NCBI RefSeq assembly: GCF_004341515.1
Contig: NZ_SLZF01000002.1
Coordinates: 806,001 to 870,000 of the forward strand
DNA: 64,000 bases
Direction of reading: 5' to 3'
Origin: Allobosea sp. BK604
Lineage (GTDB): Bacteria; Pseudomonadota; Alphaproteobacteria; Rhizobiales; Beijerinckiaceae
This document shows, piece after piece, positions 39,287 through 48,718 of the stretch. Position 1 is the stretch's first letter. Every line of letters starts with the position of its first letter. Under the pieces are notes generated by a model. It was not told the origin of the DNA. It worked only from the letters and a program-made list of their open reading frames with translations, and did not search any database. The position numbers and the translations under genes are program-made.

Positions 39287-39302
39287 CGATTCACGTGAAA
39301 CG
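39287..39302. promoter_or_regulatory. parS-like ParB site after pnp (13/16)
   Basis: CGATTCACGTGAAACG matches the parS consensus TGTTTCACGTGAAACA at 13 of 16 positions, including the whole TTCACGTGAAAC core. It is 10 kb left of the origin candidate, overlapping the upstream edge of the pnp terminator. Confidence 0.5.
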
Positions 39303-39303
39303 G

Positions 39304-39340
39304 AACGCCCCGCATCGAAAGGTGCGGGGCGTTTTCTTTT
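39304..39340 (+). terminator. Rho-independent terminator after pnp
   Basis: The 11 bp stem AACGCCCCGCA/TGCGGGGCGTT with an 8-base loop (39304-39333) is followed by TTCTTTT. Confidence 0.9.
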
Positions 39341-39483
39341 GGCGGACGAGCTATGGCGGCGGGGCGTCTCGCCGGTCATCGTGAGCGCAGCCAGGCCATG
39401 ACGAGGACGGTCGAGAGCCGCTTCCGCACTAGCGCCGCGCCGCAGTTCCGAATAGTCTAGACTTATTGCTTTCGGAGACCGGC

Positions 39484-40119
39484 ATGCCTGACCACAGCAT
39501 CACTTCGCTCGACGCCCTCGCCCGCCTCTACCCGAACCCGATCGCTCCGGCCTCCATCGCCAAGGAGATCGATCATGTCGACGAGCACTATGCGGCTCTG
39601 ATCGCCGCCTCGCCGTTTTTCGTGCTCGCGACCAACGGTCCGGAGGGGCTGGATTGTTCGCCGCGCGGGGATCAGCCGGGCTTTGTCACGGTGAAGGACG
39701 CGAAAACGCTCCTGATTCCCGACCGAAAAGGCAATAACCGTCTGGATTCGTTGAAGAATATCCTGTTCGACGATCGAATCGGAATGCTCTTCCTGATCCC
39801 GGGTTACGGCGAGACCTTGCGCGTGAACGGACGTGCCACGCTTTCCAGCGATCCTGGGTTGTGCGGGCAGTTCGAGATGGCCGGAAAGCTGCCAGCCTGC
39901 GTCATCGTGGTCAAAGTCGAGGCTGCCTACTTCCAATGCTCACGCGCGGTGGTGCGGGGCGATCTGTGGAATCCAGGGAAGCATGTCGACCGGCGCACCC
40001 TGCCGAGCGCCGGGCAGATCCTGCAGGGGATCACGGAGCGCAACGCGGCGATCGAGACCTTTGACGGCGAGGCCTATGACAAGGCGCTGCCGGAGCGCGT
40101 GAAGGCGACGCTGTATTGA
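39484..40119 (+). CDS. PPOX-class FMN-dependent flavoprotein (pyridoxamine phosphate oxidase-like)
   Basis: The 211-residue split-barrel protein resembles the MSMEG_1061-type family. ASPFFVLATNGPEGLDCSPRGDQPGFV forms the FMN-binding strand pair, followed by LLIPDRKGNNRLDSLKNIL and GYGETLRVNGRATLS. It is probably an FMN-dependent oxidoreductase of unknown substrate. ATG 39484 has CGGAG upstream; an in-frame codon six residues earlier exists. It is isolated, between the pnp terminator and a repeat-rich spacer. Confidence 0.85.
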   Translation: MPDHSITSLDALARLYPNPIAPASIAKEIDHVDEHYAALIAASPFFVLATNGPEGLDCSPRGDQPGFVTVKDAKTLLIPDRKGNNRLDSLKNILFDDRIGMLFLIPGYGETLRVNGRATLSSDPGLCGQFEMAGKLPACVIVVKVEAAYFQCSRAVVRGDLWNPGKHVDRRTLPSAGQILQGITERNAAIETFDGEAYDKALPERVKATLY

Positions 40120-40129
40120 AGCGACCTTC

Positions 40130-40326
40130 CCTTCTCCCACCCTCTCGGGCTTGCCCGAGTGTCAAAGTCGGCAGCAGCGGACTTAGATGCGGGAGGAGCC
40201 GTTCGGCGAAGCCGAGACGGTTGAGGCGTCGCGCGACGGCCAGAGCGCGGCGCCCTTAGGCAGGCTCGACAACGCAGAGTAGCGCCGACCCCACCTGCCG
40301 GTACCTTCTCCCGCAGGGGGAGAAGG
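40130..40326. repeat. Repeat-like spacer with a CCTTCTCCC palindrome
   Basis: The spacer between two convergent genes starts with CCCTTCTCCCACC and ends with CCTTCTCCC-GCA-GGGGGAGAAGG (40304-40326). It also holds CTCGGGCTTGCCCGAG and CGTTCGGCGAAGCCGAGACG hairpins. A 31-codon open frame (40187-40282) falls inside. Composition and layout resemble mosaic intergenic elements of Rhizobiales; I do not consider the small frame a gene. Confidence 0.5.
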
Positions 40327-40333
40327 GCGCTGA

Positions 40334-41332
40334 TCACAGCAGCCCGTTATTCCCAGCGAGCACCTTGAGGTTCACCTCCGGCCGGGCGCCGACATGGCTG
40401 ATCACCTCGGCCGCGGCCAACGCGCCCAGCCGCAGCGAATCCCGCACCTCGCGGCCCGAGGTCAGGCCGAAGAGGAAGCCGGCGGCGAAGAGGTCGCCGG
40501 CACCGGTCGCATCGACGACACGCTCGACCGGGAAGACCGGCTCGGCGACGACGCCATCCGGCGTCACCGCGAGGGCGCCCTTCTCCGAGCGGGTCACGGC
40601 CGCGACGATATTCTCCGAGCGCAGCCAGGACAGCGCCGTGTCGAAATCGGCAGTCTGATAAAGGCTCTTCAGCTCATGCTCGTTGGCGAAGACGATATCG
40701 ACCGTGCGATTGCGGATGAGAGCGAGGAACTCGTCGCGATAGCGGTCCACGCAGAAGGAATCCGAGAGGGTGATGGCGACGCGGCCGCCAGCGGCGTGAG
40801 CGAGCTCGGAGGCCTTGCGGAAGGCGTCCTTGGCCGCCGGCGGGTCCCAGAGATAGCCTTCGAGATAGACGATATCGGCATTCTGCACCGCCTTGGGGTC
40901 GACGTCGTCGACCGTCAGGCCCTGGCAGGCGCCGAGATAGGTGTTCATCGTGCGCTCGCCGTCGGGCGTGACGATGATGAAGGAACGCGCTGTCGCCGGG
41001 CCTTCGGAAGCGGCGGCCGTCTCGAAGGCGACGCCGAGCGAGGTCAGGTCATGGCGGTAAAGCTTGCCGAGCTCATCCTGCTTGACCTTGCCGATGAAGG
41101 CGCCGTTGCCGCCGAAGGAGGCGAGACCGGCGATCGTGTTGGCGGCCGAACCGCCGGAGACGATCTTGCCCGGTCCCATCACGCCATAGAGCATCTCGGC
41201 CCGCGGCTCGTCGATTAGCATCATCGCGCCCTTGGTGAGCTCGTGCTTCACCAGGAAATCCTCCTCGGCGGAAGCGAAGACATCGACGATGGCATTGCCG
41301 AGGGCGAGGACGTCGGTGCGCGTGGCTGTCAT
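40334..41332 (-). CDS. Adenosine kinase (PfkB family)
   Basis: The 332-residue ribokinase-fold enzyme is predicted to phosphorylate adenosine to AMP. The N-terminal signature VSGGSAANTIAGLASFGGNGAFIG and the C-terminal PfkB motif DATGAGDLFAAGFLFGL with catalytic D280 are intact. SFIIVTPDGERTMNTYLGAC and the overall pattern match bacterial adenosine kinases, although other PfkB sugar kinases are close. ATG 41332 (MTATRTD) is chosen over an in-frame start 25 codons upstream. Confidence 0.9.
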   Translation of the reverse strand: MTATRTDVLALGNAIVDVFASAEEDFLVKHELTKGAMMLIDEPRAEMLYGVMGPGKIVSGGSAANTIAGLASFGGNGAFIGKVKQDELGKLYRHDLTSLGVAFETAAASEGPATARSFIIVTPDGERTMNTYLGACQGLTVDDVDPKAVQNADIVYLEGYLWDPPAAKDAFRKASELAHAAGGRVAITLSDSFCVDRYRDEFLALIRNRTVDIVFANEHELKSLYQTADFDTALSWLRSENIVAAVTRSEKGALAVTPDGVVAEPVFPVERVVDATGAGDLFAAGFLFGLTSGREVRDSLRLGALAAAEVISHVGARPEVNLKVLAGNNGLL

Positions 41333-41403
41333 GAGGAAGGTCCGGGGTTGAGGAAGATTTGCAGGAGAGATCGCGCGGCGTGTCGCATTCGCCGCCGCGG
41401 GGG

Positions 41404-41787
41404 TCAAGCCATGCGCTTGTGCCGCGCCCGCGCTGCCGCCTCGTCGAGCACGGTCGAAAGCTGTGCGATATCCTGCGGCTCGAGCGCGGCGATCTCGCGC
41501 GCCAGGCGATTGGCGAGCAAGGTCGCTTCGGGGTCGAGCCCGGCCGTGTCGACCGTGACGCGCGGGTGCGAGAGATCGGCAAGGCGGATGAGCTCGTCAG
41601 CCTCGTCCCAGATGACGCCGAGCACGTGGATGACGCCCTGGATCAGCGTGAAGGTCGGGCGGCCGCGCTTGCCGTGCTCAAGCGCCGAGAGATAGGCGGG
41701 GGTCACGCCGAGCGTCGCCGCCATCTCGGCCAGGGTGACGCCGCGGGCGGCGCGCAACTCGCGGACACGCTGGCCGAAGGGTGTCAT
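41404..41787 (-). CDS. XRE-family helix-turn-helix regulator
   Basis: The 127-residue protein has an N-terminal HTH_3 domain (VRELRAARGVTLAEMAATLG, then LSALEHGKRGRPTF) and a helical C-terminal half. It overlaps the end of smr by four bases and belongs to the timA-mltA-smr-xre run, an order often seen in Rhizobiales. Targets are unknown. Confidence 0.88.
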   Translation of the reverse strand: MTPFGQRVRELRAARGVTLAEMAATLGVTPAYLSALEHGKRGRPTFTLIQGVIHVLGVIWDEADELIRLADLSHPRVTVDTAGLDPEATLLANRLAREIAALEPQDIAQLSTVLDEAAARARHKRMA

Positions 41788-42338
41788 GTGCCCGTCTCGC
41801 GACTGCGGCGCAGGCGGATATAGAGCGCGCCGGAGCCACCATGGCGCTGCTCGGCCTCCTCGAAGCCGAGCACCAGCGGGCGCAGATCGGGCAGGCGCAG
41901 CCAGTGCGGCACCGTCCGCCGCAGCACGCCACGCTCCTCGCCAAAGAGGCTGTCGCCCGCTCCGCCCTTGCCGGTAACGACGAGCGCGAGCTTGGTGCCG
42001 CGCCCCTGTTCGCGGCGCAGGAAGGCGCGCAGCGCGTCATGGGCCTGGTCCTGGCGCATGCCGTGCAGATCGATCACCGCCTCGACCGATTGCTGGCCGC
42101 GGCGCAATTGGGTGCGCAGGCGCCGCTCCAGCGGCGCAAGCGGCGGCGGCGCCGGCTTGGCGAGCTTGGCCTTGGTAGCGACGATCAGGACGGGCGCGGC
42201 GGTTTCGGCAACGATGATCGGCGGCGGTTCCGGCGCCTCCGGCTCCGGCAGCCTGCCGGCGAGCGGCTTCACCGAGCGCGCCACCTGGCGCCACAGCGCA
42301 AGATCGGCCTCCGACAGGATCTTGCCGCGCCGACGCAT
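41784..42338 (-). CDS. Smr/MutS2-type endonuclease-domain protein
   Basis: The 184-residue protein has a basic N-terminal region with a Pro-rich linker and a C-terminal Smr domain (about 95-180). Its DLHGMRQDQAHDAL motif and VTGKGGAGDS loop resemble nicking endonuclease domains acting on DNA or RNA. It lacks the MutS ATPase. ATG 42338 is one base after the mltA stop, implying translational coupling. Confidence 0.9.
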   Translation of the reverse strand: MRRRGKILSEADLALWRQVARSVKPLAGRLPEPEAPEPPPIIVAETAAPVLIVATKAKLAKPAPPPLAPLERRLRTQLRRGQQSVEAVIDLHGMRQDQAHDALRAFLRREQGRGTKLALVVTGKGGAGDSLFGEERGVLRRTVPHWLRLPDLRPLVLGFEEAEQRHGGSGALYIRLRRSRETGT

Positions 42339-42339
42339 C

Positions 42340-43503
42340 TCAGCGTCCCTCGCGCGGCCAGAGCACGGTGAAATCAAAAGGGTGCCGTACCAGCCCGGCG
42401 CGATGGCCGGCCGCCGCGCCTGAGCCGAGAAAGAGGTCGATCCGGGCCGGGCCCAGGATGGCCGAACCGGTATCCTGCGCGATCATCAGGCGCACGAGCC
42501 GCTCCATCCCACCTTTGCCGTCGGGGATCTCGGTGTTGATCCAGGCCGGCATGCCATAGGGCCAGAGCGCGCGGTCGACGGCGATGCTGCGCAGGGGCGT
42601 CAGCGGCAGGCCGGCGCCGCCGATCGGCCCGGATTCGGCCGGGAGATCATCCTTGCGGGTGAAGAAGACGAAGGACTTGTTGAGGCGGATCAGGTCACGG
42701 GCGAAATCGGGATCGGCCTTCAGCCGGGCGATCAGCCGGTCCATCGTCATCTGCGCCGGCGGAATATTCTCGCGCTCGCTGAGCACGCGGCCGAGCGAGG
42801 TATAGGGATGACCGTTGCGACCGGAATAAATCAGCCGCACCACCTTGCCGTCGGGCAGGCGGACGCGGCCGGAGCCCTGGACCTGCAGCACGAAGCGATC
42901 GACCGGATCGCGCAGCCAGACGATCTCCAGCCCCTGCCCGTCGAGCGCACCGGTCTCGATCGCGGTGCGGTCGGGAAACGGCGCGAGGCCCTGGGCCGTC
43001 CGGCGAGCCGAGGACAGGGCCGGGTCGAGGCCGGGCCAGACATCGCCCTGCTGGCGCGTCACCAGATCGGCCGGGCGGTCGTAAAGCGGCGTCGGATAGG
43101 CTGCGGAGCTCGTCAGCGAGCCCTCGAACTCGGGCTCGAAATAGCCGGTCATGAATCCGCGTTCGGCGTTCTCCGGCCGTATCAGCCAGAAGCCGAAGCG
43201 CTCCTCGAAGAAACGGCGCGCCGTCGCACGGTCGGGCTGACCCTTGGCGAGCAGTTCGCGGGCATCGCGGCAGATCCGCATAAGCGTAGCGGGAATCGGG
43301 GCGCCCTGGCGCAGCGGCGGTTCGGTGGCGCAGCCGGCGGCGAAGATGGCGAGCGCCATGCGCTGATCGTCATCCTGCCAGCCGGGGATACTGGAAAACG
43401 AAACCGCCTCGGCGCGGGCGCCGGGCGGTAAAGGAGGAGCAGCGGGAGCGGGCGTCATGGCCGTGATCAGCAGGCTGGCGGCCAGGAGCGCAATGCGGCT
43501 CAC
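42340..43503 (-). CDS. mltA: Membrane-bound lytic murein transglycosylase A
   Basis: Cleaves peptidoglycan glycan strands to 1,6-anhydro-muropeptides in the periplasm. The 387-residue protein has a signal peptide (LLAASLLITAMTPAPAAP), the MltA domain (FMTGYFEPEFEGS onward, about 130-270), and the C-terminal 3D domain with DTGSAILGPARIDLFLGSG carrying the catalytic Asp residues. No lipobox cysteine is visible, unlike E. coli MltA, so it may be soluble. The GTG start overlaps the stop of the Tim44-like gene by four bases. Confidence 0.93.
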   Translation of the reverse strand: MSRIALLAASLLITAMTPAPAAPPLPPGARAEAVSFSSIPGWQDDDQRMALAIFAAGCATEPPLRQGAPIPATLMRICRDARELLAKGQPDRATARRFFEERFGFWLIRPENAERGFMTGYFEPEFEGSLTSSAAYPTPLYDRPADLVTRQQGDVWPGLDPALSSARRTAQGLAPFPDRTAIETGALDGQGLEIVWLRDPVDRFVLQVQGSGRVRLPDGKVVRLIYSGRNGHPYTSLGRVLSERENIPPAQMTMDRLIARLKADPDFARDLIRLNKSFVFFTRKDDLPAESGPIGGAGLPLTPLRSIAVDRALWPYGMPAWINTEIPDGKGGMERLVRLMIAQDTGSAILGPARIDLFLGSGAAAGHRAGLVRHPFDFTVLWPREGR

Positions 43504-44237
43504 GCGCCGGATTCGGTCGCGACCAGCAGCCAGTTCGGATCGCGGCTGCCGAGCTGACGCGAGAAGGTCCAGACGTCGTTGACCTCGGAGACCGCATCGG
43601 CGCTGCCATCGACGACATTGCCCTGCGCGTCGCGGGTCACGCTGATCAGCTGCGAGGCGAAGGCGATCGTCACCTGCGCTGTCTTGGCCTTGACGTCGAC
43701 CGCAGCGATCTCGGCCTTGTCGATCGAGACGAAGGAGGATTCCGCCTTCTCGTTGCGCTTTTCGCGATCGGTGATCGCCTGCTCGAAACCGTCATAGACT
43801 TCCTTGGCGAGCAGGCCCTTCAGGGTCTTGCGGTCGCCGCGGGCGAAGGCGGTGACGATGGTCTCATAGGCGGCCTTGGCGCCGTTGAGGAAATCGTGCG
43901 GATCGAAGCCCGGCTCCTGCCGGGCGATCGCCTCGATGCCGGCGATGATCGGCGAATCCGGCGGGGCGATGTCCTTCCAGCGCTCGGCCGCAGGCTCGGC
44001 GCCATTGGCGACCGGATCATTGGCGGCACCCGGAAGACGAATGACATTGTCGCGCTTGGCGTCGGCAGGCTGCTGCGCCTGGTCGGGCCGCATCGGCGGC
44101 GCCTCACGGCGGGCGAAGGGGTCGGCCGGCGGCTGTTCGCTGCCCGTCTTCTGGCCAAGAACGGAACGCAGTTTCCAGGCGACGAAAACGGCCAGAGCCA
44201 GGAAGACCAAAGTCGTCATGTCGAAGGAATTTTGCAT
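43500..44237 (-). CDS. Tim44/TimA-like membrane-anchored protein
   Basis: The 245-residue protein has one N-terminal membrane helix (TLVFLALAVFVAWKLRSVLG), a charged, Pro-rich linker, and a Tim44-like domain (about 110-240: FLNGAKAAYETIVTAFARGD, VWTFSRQL). TimA proteins are the alphaproteobacterial relatives of mitochondrial Tim44; the role in the inner membrane is not well defined. It is divergent from secB. The fxsA-type gene often found between them is missing. Confidence 0.9.
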   Translation of the reverse strand: MQNSFDMTTLVFLALAVFVAWKLRSVLGQKTGSEQPPADPFARREAPPMRPDQAQQPADAKRDNVIRLPGAANDPVANGAEPAAERWKDIAPPDSPIIAGIEAIARQEPGFDPHDFLNGAKAAYETIVTAFARGDRKTLKGLLAKEVYDGFEQAITDREKRNEKAESSFVSIDKAEIAAVDVKAKTAQVTIAFASQLISVTRDAQGNVVDGSADAVSEVNDVWTFSRQLGSRDPNWLLVATESGA

Positions 44238-44487
44238 CGAACGCTGATCCGAAGCTCCAGGAGATCTTTACGCGCCGGCCCAATACGATAGTCGGCTGGC
44301 CATCGCATGCCATATGGTGATGCAGGCTCGTAACATCCACCCTTGTCCTTGTGAAGGCGGCTTCTTGTGCCTGAAGGTGGTCCATGATAGCCGACGCGTG
44401 CATGGCACCGGGGAGCGGTGCGCAGTCCCGAATGCCGGCACGGCGCGGGATTTTTCCGAGACAGCCTGCCAAAAGATGATGGGACCG

Positions 44488-44982
44488 ATGGCCAACGACA
44501 TCCCGAACGGCAACGGCGCGGGCACGGCAGACGCCGCGCCGAGCGTGAACGCCCTGATCCAGTACACCAAGGATTTCTCTTTCGAGAACCCGAAGGCGCC
44601 GCGCTCGCTGAGCCAGCAGGAGGCCCAGCAGGGCCCGCAGATGTCGCTGCAGGTGAATGTCTCCACCTCGGCGCTGTCCGAGACGGAATACGAGACCGTG
44701 CTCCAGCTCGAGGGCAAGGCCGAGGTCAAGGGCGAGACGCTGTTCGCCTTCGACCTGAGCTATGCCGGCGTGTTCCGCCTGGTGAACATCCCGCAGGAGC
44801 ATGTTCACCCGGTGCTGGTAATCGATTGCGCCCGGCTGCTCTTCCCCTTCGCCCGCCAGATCATCGCCGACGCCGTGCAGGCCGGCGGCTTCCCGCCTTT
44901 CTACGTTCCCACGATCGACTTCGCCGCTCTGTTCCAGCAGCGGATGCAGCAGCTCCAGGCAGAGCAGGGCGCCAACGCCTGA
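44488..44982 (+). CDS. secB: Protein-export chaperone SecB
   Basis: A tetrameric chaperone that holds preproteins unfolded and hands them to SecA. The 164-residue protein has the KDFSFENPKAPRSL substrate-groove motif, VNVSTSALSETEYETVLQLEG, and the C-terminal LLFPFARQIIADAVQAGGFPP signature. ATG 44488 (MANDIPNG) is chosen; ATG 44476 and 44479 would add three or four residues. The 250 bp divergent gap to the Tim44-like gene shows no further gene. Confidence 0.95.
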   Translation: MANDIPNGNGAGTADAAPSVNALIQYTKDFSFENPKAPRSLSQQEAQQGPQMSLQVNVSTSALSETEYETVLQLEGKAEVKGETLFAFDLSYAGVFRLVNIPQEHVHPVLVIDCARLLFPFARQIIADAVQAGGFPPFYVPTIDFAALFQQRMQQLQAEQGANA

Positions 44983-45012
44983 TACGATCGTGATCCGGCA
45001 CGAGCGCTGCGA

Positions 45013-45036
45013 AAGGGCCCTTGCGGGCCCTTTTTC
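45013..45036 (+). terminator. Rho-independent terminator after secB
   Basis: The 9 bp stem AAAGGGCCC/GGGCCCTTT with loop TTGC is followed by further T residues (45013-45036). Confidence 0.9.
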
Positions 45037-45130
45037 GTGACCGCAACCACCACGCAACTTGTGGGAAGCGGGAAGGCTCTCCATCTGCCCCAAATTGGAC
45101 AGCCGTCCGACAACGCAGCATGGAGAACCG

Positions 45131-45874
45131 ATGGACTATCTGATGACGCTTGCCGCCGACCCCGCCGTATGGGCGGCTCTCGGGGCACTGATCGCCATGG
45201 AGGTCGTCCTCGGTATCGACAACCTGATCTTCATCTCGATCCTGACCAACAAGCTGCCGGAGCATCAGCGCTCGCGCGGCCGCAGGATCGGTATCGCGCT
45301 GGCCCTCGTGCTGCGGCTGGGCCTGCTCAGCACCGTCGCCATCATCGTCCAGCTCACCGAGCCGGTCGTGACCCTCTTCGGCAAGAGCTTCTCCTGGCGT
45401 GATTTCATCCTGATCGCCGGCGGCCTGTTCCTGGTCTGGAAGGCGACCGTCGAGATCCATCACAAGGTCGATGTCGACCACGGGCCGGATGTGTTCGACG
45501 GCGGCAGGGCCGCGGCCGTGACCTTCGGCGGCGTCATCGTGCAGATCCTGCTGCTCGACCTCGTCTTCTCGATCGACAGCATCATCACCGCGGTCGGCAT
45601 GACCGAGCACATCCCGGTCATGGTGATCGCGGTCATCGTCGCGGTGCTGACCATGCTGCTCGCGGCCGATCCGCTGGCGCGCTTCATCGAGAAGAACCCG
45701 ACGATCGTGATGCTGGCGCTCGGCTTCCTGCTGATGATCGGCGGCACGCTGATCGGCGAAGGCTTCGGCGCCCATGTCCCGAAGGGCTATATCTATGCCG
45801 CCATGGCCTTCTCGGCCGCGATCGAGGCGCTCAACATGCTGTCGCGGCGCGCCTCCGGCCGACGCAGGCAATAG
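45131..45874 (+). CDS. TerC-family integral membrane protein
   Basis: The 247-residue protein has about seven transmembrane helices and the TerC signatures [20 protein letters not shown] and [18 protein letters not shown], with paired Asp residues in membrane helices likely to bind metal. The family exports manganese or other metals, often to metallate exported proteins (TerC/Alx type). GGAG precedes ATG 45131. It lies between secB and dnaQ and is convergent with dnaQ. Confidence 0.92.
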   Translation: MDYLMTLAADPAVWAALGALIAMEVVLGIDNLIFISILTNKLPEHQRSRGRRIGIALALVLRLGLLSTVAIIVQLTEPVVTLFGKSFSWRDFILIAGGLFLVWKATVEIHHKVDVDHGPDVFDGGRAAAVTFGGVIVQILLLDLVFSIDSIITAVGMTEHIPVMVIAVIVAVLTMLLAADPLARFIEKNPTIVMLALGFLLMIGGTLIGEGFGAHVPKGYIYAAMAFSAAIEALNMLSRRASGRRRQ

Positions 45875-45880
45875 GTCCGC

Positions 45881-46591
45881 TCAGGCCTTCTTCTCTTCGA
45901 GCCCGAGATAGCCGCCCCAGAGCGGCGTCTTCAGGGTGAGGATGAAGGCCTCGTGGGCGGCGAGCGCCGCCTCGTCGAGGCGGGGCGCGAGCGGGCGCAG
46001 GCGCTGCGGCCGCTCGCTGATGCCGGCAAGCCCATTGGCGAGCCCCGCCACAGCGACGACGCCGAGGCCGAGATCGGCCTGCTTGCCGCCGATCAGCTCG
46101 ATATAGACCTCGGCCAGGATCTCGGAATCGAGCAAGGCGCCGTGCTTGGTGCGGCGGGAATTGTCGATGCCATAACGCGAGCAGAGCGCGTCGAGGCTGT
46201 TCGAGGCACCGGGGTGCTTGCGGCGCGCCATGCCGAGCGTATCGACGACGCGGGCCGGATCGATCGGCCCCATGCCGAGGCGCCTGAATTCCATATTGAG
46301 GAAGCCGACGTCGAAGGACGCGTTGTGGATCACCAGCCGGGCACCGTCGACGAACTCGGCGAACTCCTGCGCGACCGCGGCGAAGACCGGCTTGTCGGAG
46401 AGGAAGGCGTCGGAGAGGCCGTGGACCTTGAAGGCGCCTTCCTGCATCGGCCGCTCGGGATTGATGTAGCAGTGGAAGGTACGGCCGGTCGGGCAATGAT
46501 TGACGAGTTCGACGCCGCCGATCTCGACGACCCGGTCGCCATTATTGGCTTCGACGCCGGTGGTCTCGGTATCGAGGACGATCTCACGCAT
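45881..46591 (-). CDS. dnaQ: DNA polymerase III epsilon subunit (3'-5' proofreading exonuclease)
   Basis: The 236-residue DEDDh exonuclease has Exo I D7-x-E9 (VLDTETTG), Exo [15 protein letters not shown], and Exo III with [16 protein letters not shown] short C-terminal tail could bind the alpha subunit. ATG 46591 (MREIVL) is used; MRLQ five codons earlier is possible. It overlaps coaE by eight bases. The dnaQ-coaE-aroE-maf-ppsR block reading away from the origin candidate matches the Caulobacter origin neighbourhood. Confidence 0.96.
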   Translation of the reverse strand: MREIVLDTETTGVEANNGDRVVEIGGVELVNHCPTGRTFHCYINPERPMQEGAFKVHGLSDAFLSDKPVFAAVAQEFAEFVDGARLVIHNASFDVGFLNMEFRRLGMGPIDPARVVDTLGMARRKHPGASNSLDALCSRYGIDNSRRTKHGALLDSEILAEVYIELIGGKQADLGLGVVAVAGLANGLAGISERPQRLRPLAPRLDEAALAAHEAFILTLKTPLWGGYLGLEEKKA

Positions 46592-47210
46592 CGCTTGCAG
46601 CCTCATCGAATCGCTGGCGCCCTGGCCGGCCCGCGAGCGCGACAAGGATAGAACCGACCTGTCGCTCGGCAGCCAGCAAGCCGCGCGATGTGTCCACAAG
46701 GAAGTGGGCGCGGCGGCGCTTCTCGGCATCGGGCATCTGTCGCGCGAGGATCGCGGCGAGCTTCTCCTCCGTCATCTCCGGCCGGGCCAGGACGCGGGCG
46801 CGCTGGACCTCCGCCGGCGCGGTGATGACCACGACCGCGTCACAGCGCGCCTCGCCGCCGGTCTCGAGCAGGAGCGGCACATCGAGGATTGCGATGTCGC
46901 AGCCGGCGGCGCGGCAGCGGGCGAGGAAGGCGCGCTCCTCTTCACGGACGAGCGGGTGGATGATGCCTTCCAGTTTTCGCAGCGCTTCGGGCTTGCCGAC
47001 CACGGCGGCGGAGAGGCGGGCGCGGTCGATGGCGCCATCCCCGGTAACGCCGGGAAAGGCAGCCTCGATCGGCGCGACGGCCTTGCCGCGATAGAGCGCG
47101 TGGACGGCGGCATCGGCGTCGTGGACCGGAATGCCGCGGGCACGGAACATCGCGGAGGTGGTGGATTTCCCCATCCCGATCGAGCCGGTCAATCCGAGGA
47201 TGAAGGTCAT
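46584..47210 (-). CDS. coaE: Dephospho-CoA kinase
   Basis: Catalyses the last step of coenzyme A synthesis, phosphorylating dephospho-CoA. The 208-residue P-loop protein has GSIGMGKS (9-16), [10 protein letters not shown], and VIDVPLL-type ([18 protein letters not shown]) motifs. It sits between aroE and dnaQ in the conserved origin-proximal operon. Confidence 0.95.
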   Translation of the reverse strand: MTFILGLTGSIGMGKSTTSAMFRARGIPVHDADAAVHALYRGKAVAPIEAAFPGVTGDGAIDRARLSAAVVGKPEALRKLEGIIHPLVREEERAFLARCRAAGCDIAILDVPLLLETGGEARCDAVVVITAPAEVQRARVLARPEMTEEKLAAILARQMPDAEKRRRAHFLVDTSRGLLAAERQVGSILVALAGRPGRQRFDEAASDA

Positions 47211-47242
47211 GCGCGAAGGAGTTCCCGTGGCGGCTGGCCGAA

Positions 47243-48073
47243 TCAGTGGCCGAGAATATCCGCTTCGAGCCGCGCCCGCAGTGCTGGCGTGACCGCGGGC
47301 CTGACGCCGAACCAGCGGGTGAAACCCGGCACGGCCTGATGCAGCAGCATGCCCAGGCCATCGACGGGAACGCCGCCAAGGCGTTCGGCCTGGTCGAGCA
47401 GGGCGGTGCGCAACGGCACATAGACGATGTCGTCGACGATCGTGCCCGGGCGCATGCCGGTCAGATCGAGCTCCAGGGGCGGCTGGCCGTTCATGCCGAG
47501 CGCCGTGCTGTTGACGATGAGATCAGCGGTCGCGACGAGCTGGTTACGGGCATTCCAGTCTGCCGCTTCGACAGGCGTGCCGAGCGCTGCCGCGAGCTCG
47601 CTGGCGCGGGCGGGGCTGCGGTTGCACAGCACGATACGGCCAAGCCCACGACCCTTCAGCGCATAGCCGATGGCGCGGGCAGCACCGCCGGCGCCCAGGA
47701 TGAGGACTTTGCCGACATGCTTTTCCCAGCCCGGCACGGAGGCGTCGAGATGAGCGAGGAAGCCGGCGGCGTCGGTATTGTCGCCATGAAGCTTGTCGCC
47801 CTCGCGCCAGATCGTGTTGACCGCGCCCATCGCCTTGGCCGCCTCACTGGGGACGTCGACCAGCCTGAACGCGGCCTCCTTGTGCGGCACCGTGACATTG
47901 CCGCCGGCGAAGGCCCCTTGCCGGACCTTGTCGAGGAAGGCCGGAAGCTCGGTGGGTGGCACGTCTATCCGCTCATAGGAGCCATCGAGCCCGTGCTCGG
48001 CGATCCAGCTGCCATGGATGAGCGGCGAGCGCGAATGGGCGATCGGGTGGCCAATGACGAAGCAGCGGGTCAT
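47243..48073 (-). CDS. aroE: Shikimate dehydrogenase (NADP)
   Basis: Reduces 3-dehydroshikimate to shikimate in aromatic amino acid synthesis. The 276-residue protein has the substrate site HSRSPLIHG, catalytic Lys in [18 protein letters not shown], the cofactor loop [13 protein letters not shown], and [14 protein letters not shown] 48073 (MTRCFVIG) is chosen over a TTG three codons earlier. It links functionally to the PheC-like proteins only in that both belong to aromatic metabolism. Confidence 0.96.
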   Translation of the reverse strand: MTRCFVIGHPIAHSRSPLIHGSWIAEHGLDGSYERIDVPPTELPAFLDKVRQGAFAGGNVTVPHKEAAFRLVDVPSEAAKAMGAVNTIWREGDKLHGDNTDAAGFLAHLDASVPGWEKHVGKVLILGAGGAARAIGYALKGRGLGRIVLCNRSPARASELAAALGTPVEAADWNARNQLVATADLIVNSTALGMNGQPPLELDLTGMRPGTIVDDIVYVPLRTALLDQAERLGGVPVDGLGMLLHQAVPGFTRWFGVRPAVTPALRARLEADILGH

Positions 48074-48091
48074 GGGATTCAACAGTTCGGA

Positions 48092-48718
48092 TCAGCGGGC
48101 AAGAAGCTCGAGGTCGCGCAGGGCGTCGAGCACGGCGAAGAGCGGCAGGCCGAGGATGGTGAAATGGTCGCCCTCGACTGTCTCGAAAAGCTGAGCGCCA
48201 ACGCCCTCGATCTGATAGCCGCCGACGCTGCCCAGAACGGCTGGGCCGGCGGCTGCAACATAGGAGGCGATGTAATCGGCCTCCAGCGGGCGCATGGTCA
48301 GGCGCGCCGTCTCGCCGCCCTCGGCGACGATCTCGCCATCACAAGCCAGGACAAAGGCCGAGTGAAGCTCATGCTCGCGCCCGGCGAGAGCCGCGATCTG
48401 AATCGCGGCCGCCGCGAGATCGGCAGGCTTGTGATAGATCCTGCCGTCGCAGGTCAGGCTCTGGTCGGCGCCGAGCACGAAGCGGCCGGGATTATTGATG
48501 GAGACGCCGAGCGCCTTGGCGCAGGCCAGCGCTCTGGCAATTGCCGAGCCGGCGGCCCCCTGTCGCAGCAAGGGTGCCTCCGCGGCGCGCTCGTCGAGAT
48601 CGGGCCTGATGGTCTCGACCGGAATGCCGGCAGCCACGAGCATGTCGCGCCGCGTCGTGCTGCCGGAGGCCAGGAGCAGCGGCTGCCTTCCAAGCCAGAG
48701 GGAAACCGGGGCACTCAT
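48092..48718 (-). CDS. maf: Maf-family nucleotide pyrophosphatase
   Basis: A house-cleaning nucleoside triphosphate pyrophosphatase. The 208-residue protein has the [18 protein letters not shown] substrate motif, [17 protein letters not shown] with catalytic Asp, and [25 protein letters not shown] 48718 overlaps the ppsR stop by four bases. It is in the usual origin-proximal order. Confidence 0.95.
   Translation of the reverse strand: MSAPVSLWLGRQPLLLASGSTTRRDMLVAAGIPVETIRPDLDERAAEAPLLRQGAAGSAIARALACAKALGVSINNPGRFVLGADQSLTCDGRIYHKPADLAAAAIQIAALAGREHELHSAFVLACDGEIVAEGGETARLTMRPLEADYIASYVAAAGPAVLGSVGGYQIEGVGAQLFETVEGDHFTILGLPLFAVLDALRDLELLAR

Noticed and set aside
40187..40282. 31-codon open frame MREEPFGEAETVEAS...
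   Set aside because: It lies within hairpin-rich repeat DNA; its codons follow the palindromes and no ribosome site of its own is clear.
44238..44487. An fxsA-like gene between the Tim44-like gene and secB
   Set aside because: The 250 bp gap is too short, and its open frame is only an upstream extension of secB without membrane helices.
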